DNA from: Patescibacteria group bacterium UBA2211
GTDB taxonomy: Bacteria > Patescibacteriota > Minisyncoccia > Minisyncoccales > Minisyncoccaceae
DNA: 64,000 nt
Reading direction: 5' to 3'
Assembly (NCBI GenBank): GCA_002327845.1
Contig: DCUP01000006.1
Coordinates: forward strand, 1-64,000
A program made the translations under genes and the position numbers. Positions 1 to 7,426 of the stretch are shown here, piece after piece. Position 1 is the stretch's first letter. The number at the start of each line of letters is the position of its first letter. A model generated the notes under the pieces. That model searched no databases. It was given only the letters and a program-made list of their open reading frames with translations, and was not told the origin of the DNA.

Positions 1-495
1 GGCGGAGGAGGACAAGTTGCCTCTGGAACACCAGCACCTTCTGGTGGTTCTGGTGGAGGAGGTAGAGGATATTGTTCTAATTGTCCGGGAGGAAGTGGAG
101 TAAGCGGACAGGGCTATGTTGGAGGACTAGGAGCAAACACAACCTCTACATATTATCGTACTGGTGGAGGTGGTGGTGGCGCTTCAATGGCCGGCTACAC
201 TGGAAACGATTTAGTAACGGAAACAAGGGGCCGAGGTGGAGATGGAATAACATCTTCAATTTCTGGAACATCCACAACATTTGCGGGAGGAGGTGGTGGT
301 GGATCCTATTCTACCGTCTCCGGTGGAATAGGAGGCGCAGGAGGTGGTGGTAATGGAGCATATAGAGCAACTGGTAAATATAATGGTAGTAGTGCTACTG
401 GATATGGTTCTGGTGGTGGTGGAGCAGCGTTGGGCAGTTATGTGGGTGGCAATGGTAGTGCTGGAATAATCATTATTAAATATCTTCATCCTTAA
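1..495 (+). CDS. Glycine-rich surface protein, C-terminal end (partial)
   Basis: The frame is open from the first base to a TAA at 493-495, so the gene begins upstream of the window. About 164 residues are visible, dominated by Gly runs with Ser, Thr, Tyr and Asn and a single Cys pair (Cys-Ser-Asn-Cys near residue 25). It ends in a short hydrophobic strand (Gly-Ile-Ile-Ile-Ile-Lys-Tyr), a closing motif often seen in glycine-rich secreted proteins of candidate-phyla bacteria. Its role is unknown; an extracellular or cell-surface location is inferred from composition. An intrinsic terminator follows directly. The internal ATG at 187 lies inside this frame and is not a separate gene. Confidence 0.75.
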   Translation, partial: GGGGQVASGTPAPSGGSGGGGRGYCSNCPGGSGVSGQGYVGGLGANTTSTYYRTGGGGGGASMAGYTGNDLVTETRGRGGDGITSSISGTSTTFAGGGGGGSYSTVSGGIGGAGGGGNGAYRATGKYNGSSATGYGSGGGGAALGSYVGGNGSAGIIIIKYLHP

Positions 496-500
496 AAATA

Positions 501-526
501 AAAACCGACTTTTGTCGGTTTTTGTT
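501..526 (+). terminator. Intrinsic terminator of the glycine-rich gene
   Basis: ACCGAC and GTCGGT form a 6-bp stem around a TTTT loop, followed by a T run. Nearly the same hairpin recurs at 17034-17055 and, in shorter form, at 33290-33308. Confidence 0.8.
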
Positions 527-547
527 CATAATATAAATTTAAAACAT

Positions 548-1120
548 ATGAAAATAAATATATTGATAGTAGTCGCAATCTTAATTATCATTTTAGTATT
601 ATTTTATTTAGGATCACTAGAAGAATCGTCTGATAATTATATTCCAATTAATAATAATCCAGGAAATGTTATCGGTAACACTCTTGATCTCAGTAGTAAA
701 AATCTAAATTCTTTTAATGCCAGCAGTATTTCAAATAAAAATCAAATAAAGATACTTAATCTGTCTAATAACAACTTAAAGAGCTTGCCCTCAGAGATTG
801 GAGAATTTGTTAATTTAGAAGAACTTTATCTTGATAATAATATTTTAGAAGGAGCTATTGTTGCTGAAATAAGAAAAATGACTCATCTAAAAATTCTATC
901 TGCAAAAAATAATAATCTTACTGGAATACCAGCTGAGATTGGTCAACTTTCCAACTTATACTCTATAGATTTTTCTAATAATTCTATTGATACAATGCCT
1001 AACGAGATTCAAAATATAAAAAATAATTTAAAAGTATTTAATTTATCAGGAAATAGATTTTCTGAAGAAAAGATGCAAGAAATAAAGACATTTTTACCCA
1101 ATACAAATATTATTTTTTAA
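548..1120 (+). CDS. Membrane-anchored leucine-rich repeat protein
   Basis: A 190-residue protein with a hydrophobic N-terminal segment (residues about 3-22) that should act as a signal anchor, a short Asn-rich linker, then about five leucine-rich repeats of roughly 23 residues (LxxLxLxxNxL pattern, for example around residues 67-110). LRRs normally bind proteins, so an extracytoplasmic recognition role is plausible, but the partner is unknown. The frame is open from a TTG inside the preceding terminator; the ATG at 548, just before the hydrophobic segment, is the sensible start. It stands alone between two terminators. Confidence 0.75.
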   Translation: MKINILIVVAILIIILVLFYLGSLEESSDNYIPINNNPGNVIGNTLDLSSKNLNSFNASSISNKNQIKILNLSNNNLKSLPSEIGEFVNLEELYLDNNILEGAIVAEIRKMTHLKILSAKNNNLTGIPAEIGQLSNLYSIDFSNNSIDTMPNEIQNIKNNLKVFNLSGNRFSEEKMQEIKTFLPNTNIIF

Positions 1121-1134
1121 TAGATAATTTCATT

Positions 1135-1165
1135 AAAAAGCCTTTTAAATAAGGCTTTTTTATTT
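1135..1165 (+). terminator. Intrinsic terminator of the LRR gene
   Basis: AGCCTT pairs with AAGGCT around TTAAAT, flanked by A and T runs that extend the stem. Confidence 0.8.
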
Positions 1166-1197
1166 TACACGGAACAAATATGGTGGATAACTCTTTG

Positions 1198-1226
1198 TTG
1201 ACATTATAAAATCAATGAACTAAAAT
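1198..1226 (+). promoter_or_regulatory. Sigma70-type promoter of the surface-protein leader
   Basis: TTGACA at 1198-1203 and TAAAAT at 1221-1226 with a 17-bp spacer. Predicted start near 1233, about 240 nt upstream of the first coding region. Confidence 0.75.
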
Positions 1227-1232
1227 GGGCTT

Positions 1233-1361
1233 GCAAGTGGGTCGATGCTATACCCTTAGCGCGTTTCGCTAAAGGTATGGCCATTAACCATGAAACAAGT
1301 AAATATTTATTAAATGACCGCAGAGGCTTTCATGAAGCCGTAATAACTGCGGTCTTTTTAT
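1233..1361 (+). ncRNA. Structured leader or small RNA upstream of the SipW cluster
   Basis: The predicted transcript folds into strong local hairpins. One at 1250-1278 pairs ATACC and TTAGCG with CGCTAA and GGTAT. Another is an intrinsic-terminator shape: GACCGCAG (1316-1323) with CTGCGGTC (1347-1354) enclosing an inner GGCTTT/GAAGCC hairpin, then TTTTTATT. It could be a free small RNA or the attenuating 5' leader of the downstream operon. I matched it to no known riboswitch class. Structure is seen in the sequence; function is inference. Confidence 0.55.
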
Positions 1362-1367
1362 TAAATA

Positions 1368-1456
1368 ATGGCCCAAAGGTCGACCGCCGTGGGATAAAAC
1401 ACGGACCATTATAATAATTGAAAACTTCTAATCCCAATAATTATTTATAGGGATTG
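1368..1456 (+). other. Two further hairpins before the TasA-like gene
   Basis: AATGG (1367-1371) and CCATT (1406-1410) enclose CCGTG/CACGG. Then AATCCC (about 1429-1434) pairs with GGGATT (1450-1455), next to the ribosome binding site GGAAGG. The second could limit translation of the gene at 1475. Confidence 0.4.
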
Positions 1457-1474
1457 GAAGGAAAATAAAAACAT

Positions 1475-2521
1475 ATGAATAGCAAAATAATTTTAAGTTT
1501 AATGGTTATCGGTGTTGTTGGCGCCATAGCGATCGGAGGAACAACAGCATTATTTAATGACATTGAAACCGCTACCGCCAACACAATTTCTACTGGAACA
1601 ATTAACATATCTGTTGATGGTAAAGATCCTTGGAAAGCAACAGGAGTTGTAAATATTACTGACTTGAAACCGTGTCAAAATGAATATGCAGAATATACAG
1701 TTAAAAATATTGGAAACAATCCTGCTAATATTTTTAAGATGATTAAAGAAACTGTCCAAGTAAATGGTACAGATCAAGTTGCTCCAATTAGTCTAGCTCA
1801 AGCAATTAACTACGACATGACTGTTTGGGTTTATAAACCAGATCCAACAAATTCAGAAGTACCAAGCGCTGATCCTGTGTGGTGGCAAGTAATCTACACA
1901 AATGATATGGGATTCACCTTGGCTTCTAAAGATGGTCAAAACATTTTGTTAGGTATGCTTCCAGTTGGTTGGTTCATGAAAATTCAACAAAGTTATCACA
2001 TGGATTGCCAGGCTGGCAATGGATATCAAAACAAAAGTATGAACTTTGATATTACTCTTACTGCTGAACAATTAGTAAATACAGTTACTCTTCAAGATAA
2101 AATATTCCCAGACGGAGAAGAGCCAACAATTGTATATGATCAACCAGGTGTTGATTTAACATATGGAACCGTTGCTTACAGTGTTAAAGAAAAAACATTT
2201 GATTACAATTTAACAATTGAAAATAATGGTGGAGTTCTTGCTCCTGGAGCATATACACTTATTGCTTGGGAAGAAAACGGTAATAACTTTGACTGGGGCA
2301 GTAGTGCAAGCGCTATTGCGTTAGCAAATATAAATCTTGTAGCCGGAACAAATAATCAAATTGGTAGCCTTGATCTTAATCAAGATCTAATAAACGCTAA
2401 GTTATGGCTAATCCATGGAACTTACGCTCCTCTTGGAAGCGTAACAGGAGTTTTCCCATGGAATAAAAATGGCTTATTTGAAACTGCTCTAATGGATTAC
2501 TACGACAGCTTAACATTTTAA
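1475..2521 (+). CDS. SipW-dependent secreted protein, TasA/camelysin-like
   Basis: A 348-residue protein beginning with a short hydrophobic signal (about residues 5-27) followed by Ala-Leu-Phe-Asn-Asp, the hallmark of SipW-dependent signal peptides, and a beta-rich region including 'GTINISVDG'. The rest has no helical membrane segment and looks like an all-beta extracellular protein. The family includes TasA, a biofilm fibre subunit, and camelysin; fibre formation here is inference. GGAAGG lies about 10 nt before the ATG. It is first in an operon with the cognate-type signal peptidase and a second SipW-type substrate, which supports secretion and cleavage by that peptidase. Confidence 0.75.
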   Translation: MNSKIILSLMVIGVVGAIAIGGTTALFNDIETATANTISTGTINISVDGKDPWKATGVVNITDLKPCQNEYAEYTVKNIGNNPANIFKMIKETVQVNGTDQVAPISLAQAINYDMTVWVYKPDPTNSEVPSADPVWWQVIYTNDMGFTLASKDGQNILLGMLPVGWFMKIQQSYHMDCQAGNGYQNKSMNFDITLTAEQLVNTVTLQDKIFPDGEEPTIVYDQPGVDLTYGTVAYSVKEKTFDYNLTIENNGGVLAPGAYTLIAWEENGNNFDWGSSASAIALANINLVAGTNNQIGSLDLNQDLINAKLWLIHGTYAPLGSVTGVFPWNKNGLFETALMDYYDSLTF

Positions 2522-2532
2522 TTGCTGATGGA

Positions 2533-2563
2533 TTCTCCCTGATATAATAATCGGGGAGAATGA
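2533..2563 (+). other. Intergenic hairpin between substrate and peptidase genes
   Basis: ATTCTCCC pairs with GGGAGAAT, with inner GAT/ATC. There is no T run, so it is more likely an mRNA stabiliser or processing site, giving more of the abundant substrate than of the peptidase, than a full terminator. Confidence 0.5.
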
Positions 2564-2581
2564 TTAACAATTAAATAAAGA

Positions 2582-3085
2582 ATGAAAATATCAAAATTAA
2601 TTAATTATATATTGGGAGGGTTGATTGCTTTGATTGCTATTCTGTTAATTTTTTCCTTCTTACCGATTAAAGGGAATACAAAATTAATGATTGTCCAGTC
2701 AGGATCAATGGAACCAACAATTAAAACAGGAAGTGTTTTGATTGTAAAACCGGTAAGTGATTATGTTGTGGGTGACATTATTACTTTTCAAAAAAAGGGA
2801 GAAAGAGTTTCAACCACTCACAGAATTGCTGGCATTAAGGAAGAAAATGGCAATATTCTATACGAAACTAAAGGAGATGCAAATGGCGGATTCGATAGGG
2901 AAGGACCATTCAAAAGCGAAGTTATAGGTAAGGTTTTATTTTCCGTTCCCTATATAGGATACGTTATGAATTTTATTGAACAACCGCTTGGATTTATTTT
3001 AATAGTAGGGATTCCATCATTATTAATAATAATTGGAGAAATAAAAAAAATATATGTCGAAACAAAGAAAAACAAAAAAAGTTAA
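2582..3085 (+). CDS. sipW: Signal peptidase I, SipW/ER type
   Basis: A 167-residue membrane protease with an N-terminal membrane helix (about 8-28), the catalytic serine box SGSMEPTI (Ser42), and His80 in the box STTHRI where typical bacterial signal peptidases have Lys. The Ser-His dyad is the mark of the ER/SipW (Sec11-like) class, which processes TasA-type proteins. A second membrane helix lies near the C terminus (about 137-154), ending in a basic tail. Its genes for likely substrates are on either side (1475 and 3054); the downstream gene overlaps it by 32 nt. Very likely translocates to the membrane and cuts both neighbours' signal peptides. Confidence 0.88.
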   Translation: MKISKLINYILGGLIALIAILLIFSFLPIKGNTKLMIVQSGSMEPTIKTGSVLIVKPVSDYVVGDIITFQKKGERVSTTHRIAGIKEENGNILYETKGDANGGFDREGPFKSEVIGKVLFSVPYIGYVMNFIEQPLGFILIVGIPSLLIIIGEIKKIYVETKKNKKS

Positions 3086-4259
3086 AAAAAGATTCGAAAA
3101 ATCATTTAATATGTACATATTAATGATGCTTTTAGCTGTATCAATGTTTTTCATTTCGCCATCTTTTTCATATTTTTCAGATCAAGAAACATCTGCTGGC
3201 TTAATCCAATCTGCTACTTTAAATTTTTCAGCAACTACTCCATTTATTATAACTATGACTCCGCTGATTGATTATCCTAGTCCTGTTTTTCTTACTAATC
3301 TAGGATCTATTGATGATTTTGAATATTATTCTCAAACAGAAGGATTGTCTGGAGACCTTTGTAGCTTATTAAAGATAAGAAGCAATGAAGATGGTTCGTT
3401 TTTCTACCCATTAGAAGGATATGTTTCTCCAACAACCACATTTTCACAAAATCCATCAATAAATACAGTCTTCCATCTTGATTCGGGTTCTGGCACTTGT
3501 AGTTTCTATTTAAGAATAATTGCTCATCAGGTAGATTGTTTCCCAGGATTTTCTGATGAAGAACTGGTATACTTCGAAATAACCGCAAAAGAGGGAATAA
3601 CTAATATTAATGTTGAGAAAACATCTGATAAGGCTAATATTTTATCAGGAGAAACAGTTACCTATACTTATACAGTAACTAACACTGGTGATTTCCCACT
3701 TCAAAATATTACAATTAATGATGATACTTGTAGTCCTATTTCTGAACCAACCGGAGATGTAAATACTAATACTATTTTAGAAAAAGAAGAAACATGGATT
3801 TACACCTGTTCAACACAACTAACTCAAACAACAACTAATATCGTAACCGTGAATGGTGTTAATGAATTCCAGGTTCCAGTATCTGATACCGATGAGCTTA
3901 CTGTCACAGTTGGAACTGATAATCCTAGTTGTACTCTTACTCAAGGATATTGGAAAAATCACGACTGGCCAACAGTAACTGGAATGCCAGAATGGTTTAT
4001 TGTAGAAACTTTAAAAACTCCTGTAGCAGATAATGCTTGGTATCAACTTGCTCATCAATACATTGCGGCAGTTTTAAATGGTTTGAATGGTGCTTTTATT
4101 CCTACTGAAATTCAAAATATAATCAACGAAGCAACATCTTTACTTGGCGATGCTGTATTTGAAGTTAGTGATGAAAATAGAGCTCAATTTGTGAATGATG
4201 CTGATATTCTTACTAACTACAATGAAGGATTATCTGGGGTTCCTCATTGTCCAGACTAA
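3054..4259 (+). CDS. Second SipW-type secreted protein with DUF11-like repeat
   Basis: A 401-residue protein. A basic N terminus and hydrophobic stretch (about 19-38) lead into Tyr-Phe-Ser-Asp, again the SipW-type cleavage pattern. The middle (about 184-280) resembles a DUF11/isopeptide-type Ig-like repeat (TYTYTVTNTGDFPL), common in surface adhesins. The C-terminal part starts with a Cys and the motif TQGYWKNH, a small domain seen in many secreted bacterial proteins. The start overlaps the peptidase gene by 32 nt, with GGAGA just upstream, so translation is coupled. Likely a surface or fibre-associated protein; exact role unknown. Confidence 0.7.
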   Translation: MSKQRKTKKVKKRFEKSFNMYILMMLLAVSMFFISPSFSYFSDQETSAGLIQSATLNFSATTPFIITMTPLIDYPSPVFLTNLGSIDDFEYYSQTEGLSGDLCSLLKIRSNEDGSFFYPLEGYVSPTTTFSQNPSINTVFHLDSGSGTCSFYLRIIAHQVDCFPGFSDEELVYFEITAKEGITNINVEKTSDKANILSGETVTYTYTVTNTGDFPLQNITINDDTCSPISEPTGDVNTNTILEKEETWIYTCSTQLTQTTTNIVTVNGVNEFQVPVSDTDELTVTVGTDNPSCTLTQGYWKNHDWPTVTGMPEWFIVETLKTPVADNAWYQLAHQYIAAVLNGLNGAFIPTEIQNIINEATSLLGDAVFEVSDENRAQFVNDADILTNYNEGLSGVPHCPD

Positions 4260-4283
4260 TTTGTCTTAACCAATCTCTTGCTA

Positions 4284-4318
4284 TTGACAATATATAATAA
4301 TATATTGTATAATATAAT
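4284..4318 (+). promoter_or_regulatory. Promoter of the 76-residue protein gene
   Basis: TTGACA at 4284-4289 and TATAAT at 4308-4313 (18-bp spacer), with a second TATAAT at 4313-4318. Confidence 0.7.
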
Positions 4319-4338
4319 AGTAACAAGGAGGCTTGTTA

Positions 4339-4569
4339 TTGATAAAGATCACAAATGGTCCGACCAAAGAAGAGCTTATCAAAGCTTTTGCCAATCGCCA
4401 GCAAGTTAAAATGATGCTGGTAAGTGGCACATCGCACAGTGTTGTGATTAATCAACTTCAACATGAAGATGGAAGTGGATACTCTTTCAACTTCCTTGCC
4501 ATGTCAGGAGCTGCTGGGTATTACGATACCCGAATAAAACAAGGGTACATCAACCTTTCAAAAAAATAG
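4339..4569 (+). CDS. Hypothetical 76-residue cytoplasmic protein
   Basis: No family recognised. The TTG at 4339 is chosen as start because AAGGAGG at 4325-4331 sits 7 nt upstream; an in-frame TTG at 4333 is too close. The protein has an N-terminal amphipathic stretch and an Asp/Ser/Gly-rich middle, without signal or membrane segment. It has its own consensus promoter and terminator. The codons include more C- and G-ending ones than neighbouring genes, as in the genes at 38381, 43822 and 44462. Confidence 0.6.
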   Translation: MIKITNGPTKEELIKAFANRQQVKMMLVSGTSHSVVINQLQHEDGSGYSFNFLAMSGAAGYYDTRIKQGYINLSKK

Positions 4570-4613
4570 TCCCGTACTCTTCCTAAACGTCCTCCAAAGG
4601 TTTGGGAAACAAA

Positions 4614-4656
4614 TAGCTCTCACACAAGACATATTCTTATTGAGAGCTTTTTTATT
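4614..4656 (+). terminator. Intrinsic terminator of the 76-residue protein gene
   Basis: AGCTCTCA pairs with TGAGAGCT around a 20-nt loop, followed by a T run. Confidence 0.75.
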
Positions 4657-4676
4657 TAAAAATGTTGATAATTAAG

Positions 4677-4807
4677 TTGACCAATTTATCATTGGATGCT
4701 AATATTATGTAGTAAGATAGTTACTTAATAGTAATTTAGTCGAGATTATTCAAGGAACTAAGCTTTAGGGTAAAACCTTAAAAATTAATCAAATAAACTT
4801 TAAAATC
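4677..4807 (+). promoter_or_regulatory. Promoter and 5' leader of the cold-shock gene
   Basis: TTGACC (4677-4682), 17 bp, TAATAT (4700-4705). The predicted untranslated leader is about 95 nt, long for this window. Cold-shock genes are often controlled through such leaders; a temperature role is inferred, not seen. Confidence 0.55.
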
Positions 4808-5005
4808 ATGGAAGGAACAATCAAGAACCTAACAGACAAAGGATTCGGCTTCATCACAGTTGATGGAGAAGAAAAAGATTTATTTTTTCACAGTAATGAA
4901 CTTAAGGGCGTAAGCTACGACGAGTTGAAAACTGGTGACAGAGTATCTTTTGAAAAAGGTGAATCTCCAAAGGGTCCTAACGCAGTAAACGTTAGCCGCA
5001 TCTAA
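4808..5005 (+). CDS. csp: Cold-shock domain protein
   Basis: A 65-residue single cold-shock domain (OB fold) that binds single-stranded RNA and DNA and melts mRNA structure. RNP1 is recognisable as KGFGFITV (residues about 11-18) and RNP2 as DLFFHSNEL (about 24-32); the length is typical of the family. Monocistronic, with its own promoter, long leader and terminator. Confidence 0.93.
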   Translation: MEGTIKNLTDKGFGFITVDGEEKDLFFHSNELKGVSYDELKTGDRVSFEKGESPKGPNAVNVSRI

Positions 5006-5016
5006 GGAAATCAAAC

Positions 5017-5049
5017 AAAACCAAGCTCTTCTAGAGCTTGGTTTTTTGT
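5017..5049 (+). terminator. Intrinsic terminator of the cold-shock gene
   Basis: AACCAAGCTCT pairs with AGAGCTTGGTT, followed by a T run. Confidence 0.85.
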
Positions 5050-5076
5050 TTACATTAAAGACAGGACTGATATAAT
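5049..5076 (+). promoter_or_regulatory. Promoter giving a leaderless transcript
   Basis: TTTACA (5049-5054) and TATAAT (5071-5076), 16-bp spacer. The ATG at 5083 lies 7 nt after the -10 box, at the expected start point. Confidence 0.65.
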
Positions 5077-5082
5077 AAAAAT

Positions 5083-5601
5083 ATGAAAAACATACAACAA
5101 AGAATCTTAAAAGGAGTAAATATTCTAAAAGAAAAATATTTACTCTTTACTATGATTTGCTTAGGCTCATCAATTATGTCAGTCTCTTTTGTTCCTTTTG
5201 TTATTAATAGTACTATAACCGAACAGGATATTAATGTTGCTCTTGAATCGTTTTATAAAACATCTCAAACAACGTTAATTTTCTCAGCTGAAGAAATGAT
5301 TCTTTCTCTTATTATGCTGTTTCAGCTCTTAGTTTTCTTTGTAACTATATTAATAATTGCTTATGTCGTTAAAAATACGATCGATAAGAAAATGTTTCGT
5401 ATAAAGAAATGGAGAGATTGGACGTTTCTTTCTTATACTTTAGGAATTGCCCTTATTAGTGTTGATTTTTTTCAGAAAATAATATTTAATAGTGGCAATG
5501 ATATTATAGTCAATTTGTTTTTGGTCGCTTCTTCTTGTTTTATAATAGTTATTATTTCTTCAGTAATCTTACCTGAAGAATTATCAGAGGTTAAAATATA
5601 A
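5083..5601 (+). CDS. Hypothetical four-helix membrane protein
   Basis: 172 residues, no family recognised. Four probable membrane helices near residues 19-40, 66-92, 112-130 and 140-162, with a basic loop (Lys/Arg-rich, about 97-109) between the second and third, which should face the cytoplasm. No SD precedes the ATG; the -10 box position predicts a leaderless mRNA. The stop is followed directly by the terminator of a convergent minus-strand transcript. Confidence 0.65.
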   Translation: MKNIQQRILKGVNILKEKYLLFTMICLGSSIMSVSFVPFVINSTITEQDINVALESFYKTSQTTLIFSAEEMILSLIMLFQLLVFFVTILIIAYVVKNTIDKKMFRIKKWRDWTFLSYTLGIALISVDFFQKIIFNSGNDIIVNLFLVASSCFIIVIISSVILPEELSEVKI

Positions 5602-5602
5602 T

Positions 5603-5791
5603 AAAAAAAGTCTACGCATGATGATTCCTTGTGGGAAAATTTGCGTAGACCTCATCAGGAGTTCTTTTCCTGAAGTTTGTTGCCTGTCTCCTTGTTGGGA
5701 CAGGAAATCTGTTCTCGGTAATCGATTTAAGAATTTGTCCGTTCCTTTGCCCATTGGGCGTTCCTCCTTTAACTCTTGTCATGAAATTACC
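5603..5791 (-). ncRNA. Structured minus-strand transcript, possibly with a small ORF
   Basis: A complete minus-strand unit: promoter at 5798-5825, then hairpins GCCC/GGGC, CCTGTC/GACAGG, TCAGGA/TCCTGA and a 9-bp terminator stem (GTCTACGCA at 5610-5618 with its complement at 5642-5650) followed by seven U. The same strand can encode a basic 56-residue peptide (5612-5782, start after GAGG, stop inside the terminator stem), so a small gene cannot be excluded. The density of perfect hairpins makes a small RNA my first choice. No known RNA family recognised. Confidence 0.55.
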
Positions 5792-5797
5792 TCAATC

Positions 5798-5825
5798 ATA
5801 ATAACATAATCATAATATTTGTCAA
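5798..5825 (-). promoter_or_regulatory. Promoter of the minus-strand structured RNA
   Basis: On the minus strand TTGACA (5825-5820), 16 bp, TATTAT (5803-5798). The same -35, spacer and -10 occur before the large RNA at 8.4-8.9 kb and the small RNA at 25306. Confidence 0.65.
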
Positions 5826-5900
5826 TCTGAAAGCATTTTGATATAATAAATTATAAAGAAGTAAGGTCGTCATTAATATTATAATTAAACATATAAAAAC

Positions 5901-6317
5901 ATGACAAAAACAAAAACAATAATGACAGTTTATCTTTATATAGTCTCCTTGATTAGCTTAATATTCTTTGCTGTTGGATTAGGTACCCTTATCAATACCG
6001 CCCTTAAGGCCTACATTTTCCCTGAAGCAGAAAAAAGAGACTATAGTATGTGCCTCAACTATCCATATTCTTATTCGGCAATAGATGCTCAAAAATTAAA
6101 AGAGAATCCGGAATTAACTGAAGACGAAAAAAACCAGATAGATAATATGATTAGAGATTATGAAAACTGGAAAAATGCAAATACTGGAGATGAATGTATA
6201 AAGTCAGAAAGACAAAAGAAATTCCTTGATTCTATAACTATGATACTGGTTGCTTTCCCGCTATATATTCTTCACTGGAGAATGGCTAGAAAAGAAAGAT
6301 ACGAAACTGAAAGCTAA
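5901..6317 (+). CDS. Hypothetical two-helix membrane protein
   Basis: 138 residues with membrane helices near 8-32 and 110-126, and a hydrophilic charged middle (about 40-105) containing two cysteines, probably outside the membrane. The family is not recognised; similar two-helix proteins are frequent in candidate-phyla genomes. No clear SD. A terminator follows. Confidence 0.65.
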   Translation: MTKTKTIMTVYLYIVSLISLIFFAVGLGTLINTALKAYIFPEAEKRDYSMCLNYPYSYSAIDAQKLKENPELTEDEKNQIDNMIRDYENWKNANTGDECIKSERQKKFLDSITMILVAFPLYILHWRMARKERYETES

Positions 6318-6325
6318 TAAATGAT

Positions 6326-6355
6326 AAAGAGGGCAATTGCCCTCTTTTTTCTTTT
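6326..6355 (+). terminator. Intrinsic terminator
   Basis: GAGGGC AATT GCCCTC followed by six T. Confidence 0.85.
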
Positions 6356-6401
6356 GTGATAAAAGATACTTAGAGTCATTTGACAATTATTGGTGATTGC
6401 A

Positions 6402-6734
6402 ATGATTAATGAAAAAGAGGTTAGTGAAGATCTAAAAAACGTACCGGATGAAGAATTCTTGGAAAATATTAGAAAAATCTTATTCATAGATAAAAGAAAA
6501 TATCTTAGACAAAATATTTTCCAAGTAAAAATTCTTATGCTTAAAGAGTTAAGCAATAGAAAAAAGCTAGTCATAAAACACGATAGTCCGACTGGCCCAT
6601 ACATTACTGGCACAAAAAATCTTGATTGCGATCAAGTAGATATTATCCTTAAAAAGTATTCATACATAAAGGAGCCCCTTGAATGCATCGTCTACGATAA
6701 AAGGATAAGTTTCAATAAAATATTGACGATTTAA
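6402..6734 (+). CDS. Hypothetical 110-residue protein
   Basis: Not recognised. A charged, Lys/Glu/Ile-rich soluble protein with a helical N-terminal half. The ATG at 6402 is preferred over an in-frame TTG at 6390; neither has a good SD. The stop lies in the loop of an intrinsic terminator, the compact arrangement used elsewhere in this window. Confidence 0.55.
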   Translation: MINEKEVSEDLKNVPDEEFLENIRKILFIDKRKYLRQNIFQVKILMLKELSNRKKLVIKHDSPTGPYITGTKNLDCDQVDIILKKYSYIKEPLECIVYDKRISFNKILTI

Positions 6735-6749
6735 TCGTCATTTTTTTTA
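6724..6749 (+). terminator. Intrinsic terminator overlapping the stop codon
   Basis: TGACGAT TTA ATCGTCA followed by eight T; the TAA stop is in the loop. Confidence 0.8.
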
Positions 6750-6776
6750 TTAAAAAATGTGATATAATACTAATAT

Positions 6777-7301
6777 ATGAAAAAAGCTATTATAATCATT
6801 GCTTCAAAAGATTTCCGCGATGAAGAATATTTCATTACCAAAGAAGTTCTTGAAAAGAAAGGTATTTCTGTTAAAACAGCCTGTGATAAGAATAAAGCTA
6901 TCGGAAAATTTGGAGGAGAGGGAATTGCTGATGTTTTAATTACTAATTTAAATGTTGATGATTTTGATGCCATCATCTTTGCTGGAGGACAAGGTGCGGT
7001 AAATCTACTAGACAATGAACTTTCATATACGATTATAAAAGCAGCGGTAGACAAGAAAAAACTAATAGCAGCTATCTGTATTGCTCCAACAATCTTAGCC
7101 AAAGCTGGAGTATTAAAAGGAAAAAAAGCAACTGTTTGGTCTAATGATATGGATAAAACGGGAATTAAAATTATTCAGCTAAATGACGGAATATATGAAA
7201 GAAGTTCTATCGTCAAAGATGGTAATATTATCACCGCTGAAAATGCTGAATTTGCACAGGAATTTGGTGAGGCTATTGCTGAAGAATTGACAAAAAGTTA
7301 A
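6777..7301 (+). CDS. DJ-1/PfpI family protein
   Basis: 174 residues, the usual length of a single DJ-1/PfpI domain. The nucleophile-elbow cysteine is seen in AICIAP (Cys101), preceded by the GGQGAV loop (about 70-75) and an acidic residue near position 17 that usually sits close to the Cys. Members include glyoxalase-like and stress-protective proteins; the residue after Cys is Ile rather than the His of intracellular proteases, so peptidase activity is unlikely. TATAAT at 6763-6768 predicts a leaderless or nearly leaderless mRNA. Confidence 0.85.
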   Translation: MKKAIIIIASKDFRDEEYFITKEVLEKKGISVKTACDKNKAIGKFGGEGIADVLITNLNVDDFDAIIFAGGQGAVNLLDNELSYTIIKAAVDKKKLIAAICIAPTILAKAGVLKGKKATVWSNDMDKTGIKIIQLNDGIYERSSIVKDGNIITAENAEFAQEFGEAIAEELTKS

Positions 7302-7314
7302 AAATAGATATAAT
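7287..7314 (+). promoter_or_regulatory. Promoter of rplJ-rplL
   Basis: Perfect TTGACA (7287-7292) and TATAAT (7309-7314) with a 16-bp spacer. The -35 box lies inside the end of the DJ-1 gene. Confidence 0.85.
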
Positions 7315-7327
7315 AGTAGTATAAATA

Positions 7328-7420
7328 AATATTCCACAGAAAACAGGCATTTATAAGTCCTGTTGAGGAAAAAACAATAGCAATATTGTGTTAGGTCGTC
7401 TGTGGAATCACAGATTTTTT
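7328..7420 (+). promoter_or_regulatory. Ribosomal protein L10 leader with attenuator
   Basis: ATTCCACAGA (about 7330-7339) can close a leader domain by pairing with TCTGTGGAAT (7399-7408). The same 3' strand can instead form the terminator stem CTGTG GAAT CACAG followed by six T just before rplJ. This is the layout of L10 leaders, where L10 (with L7/L12) binds the leader and represses its operon. The specific L10-binding core was not aligned. Confidence 0.7.
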
Positions 7421-7426
7421 AATTAT

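Noticed and set aside
5618..5809. Plus-strand 63-codon ORF
   Set aside because: Signals in this region (promoter, terminator) all point to the minus strand.
6314..6613. Minus-strand 99-codon ORF
   Set aside because: It begins inside the plus-strand gene at 6402, ends in a terminator and has no start signals.
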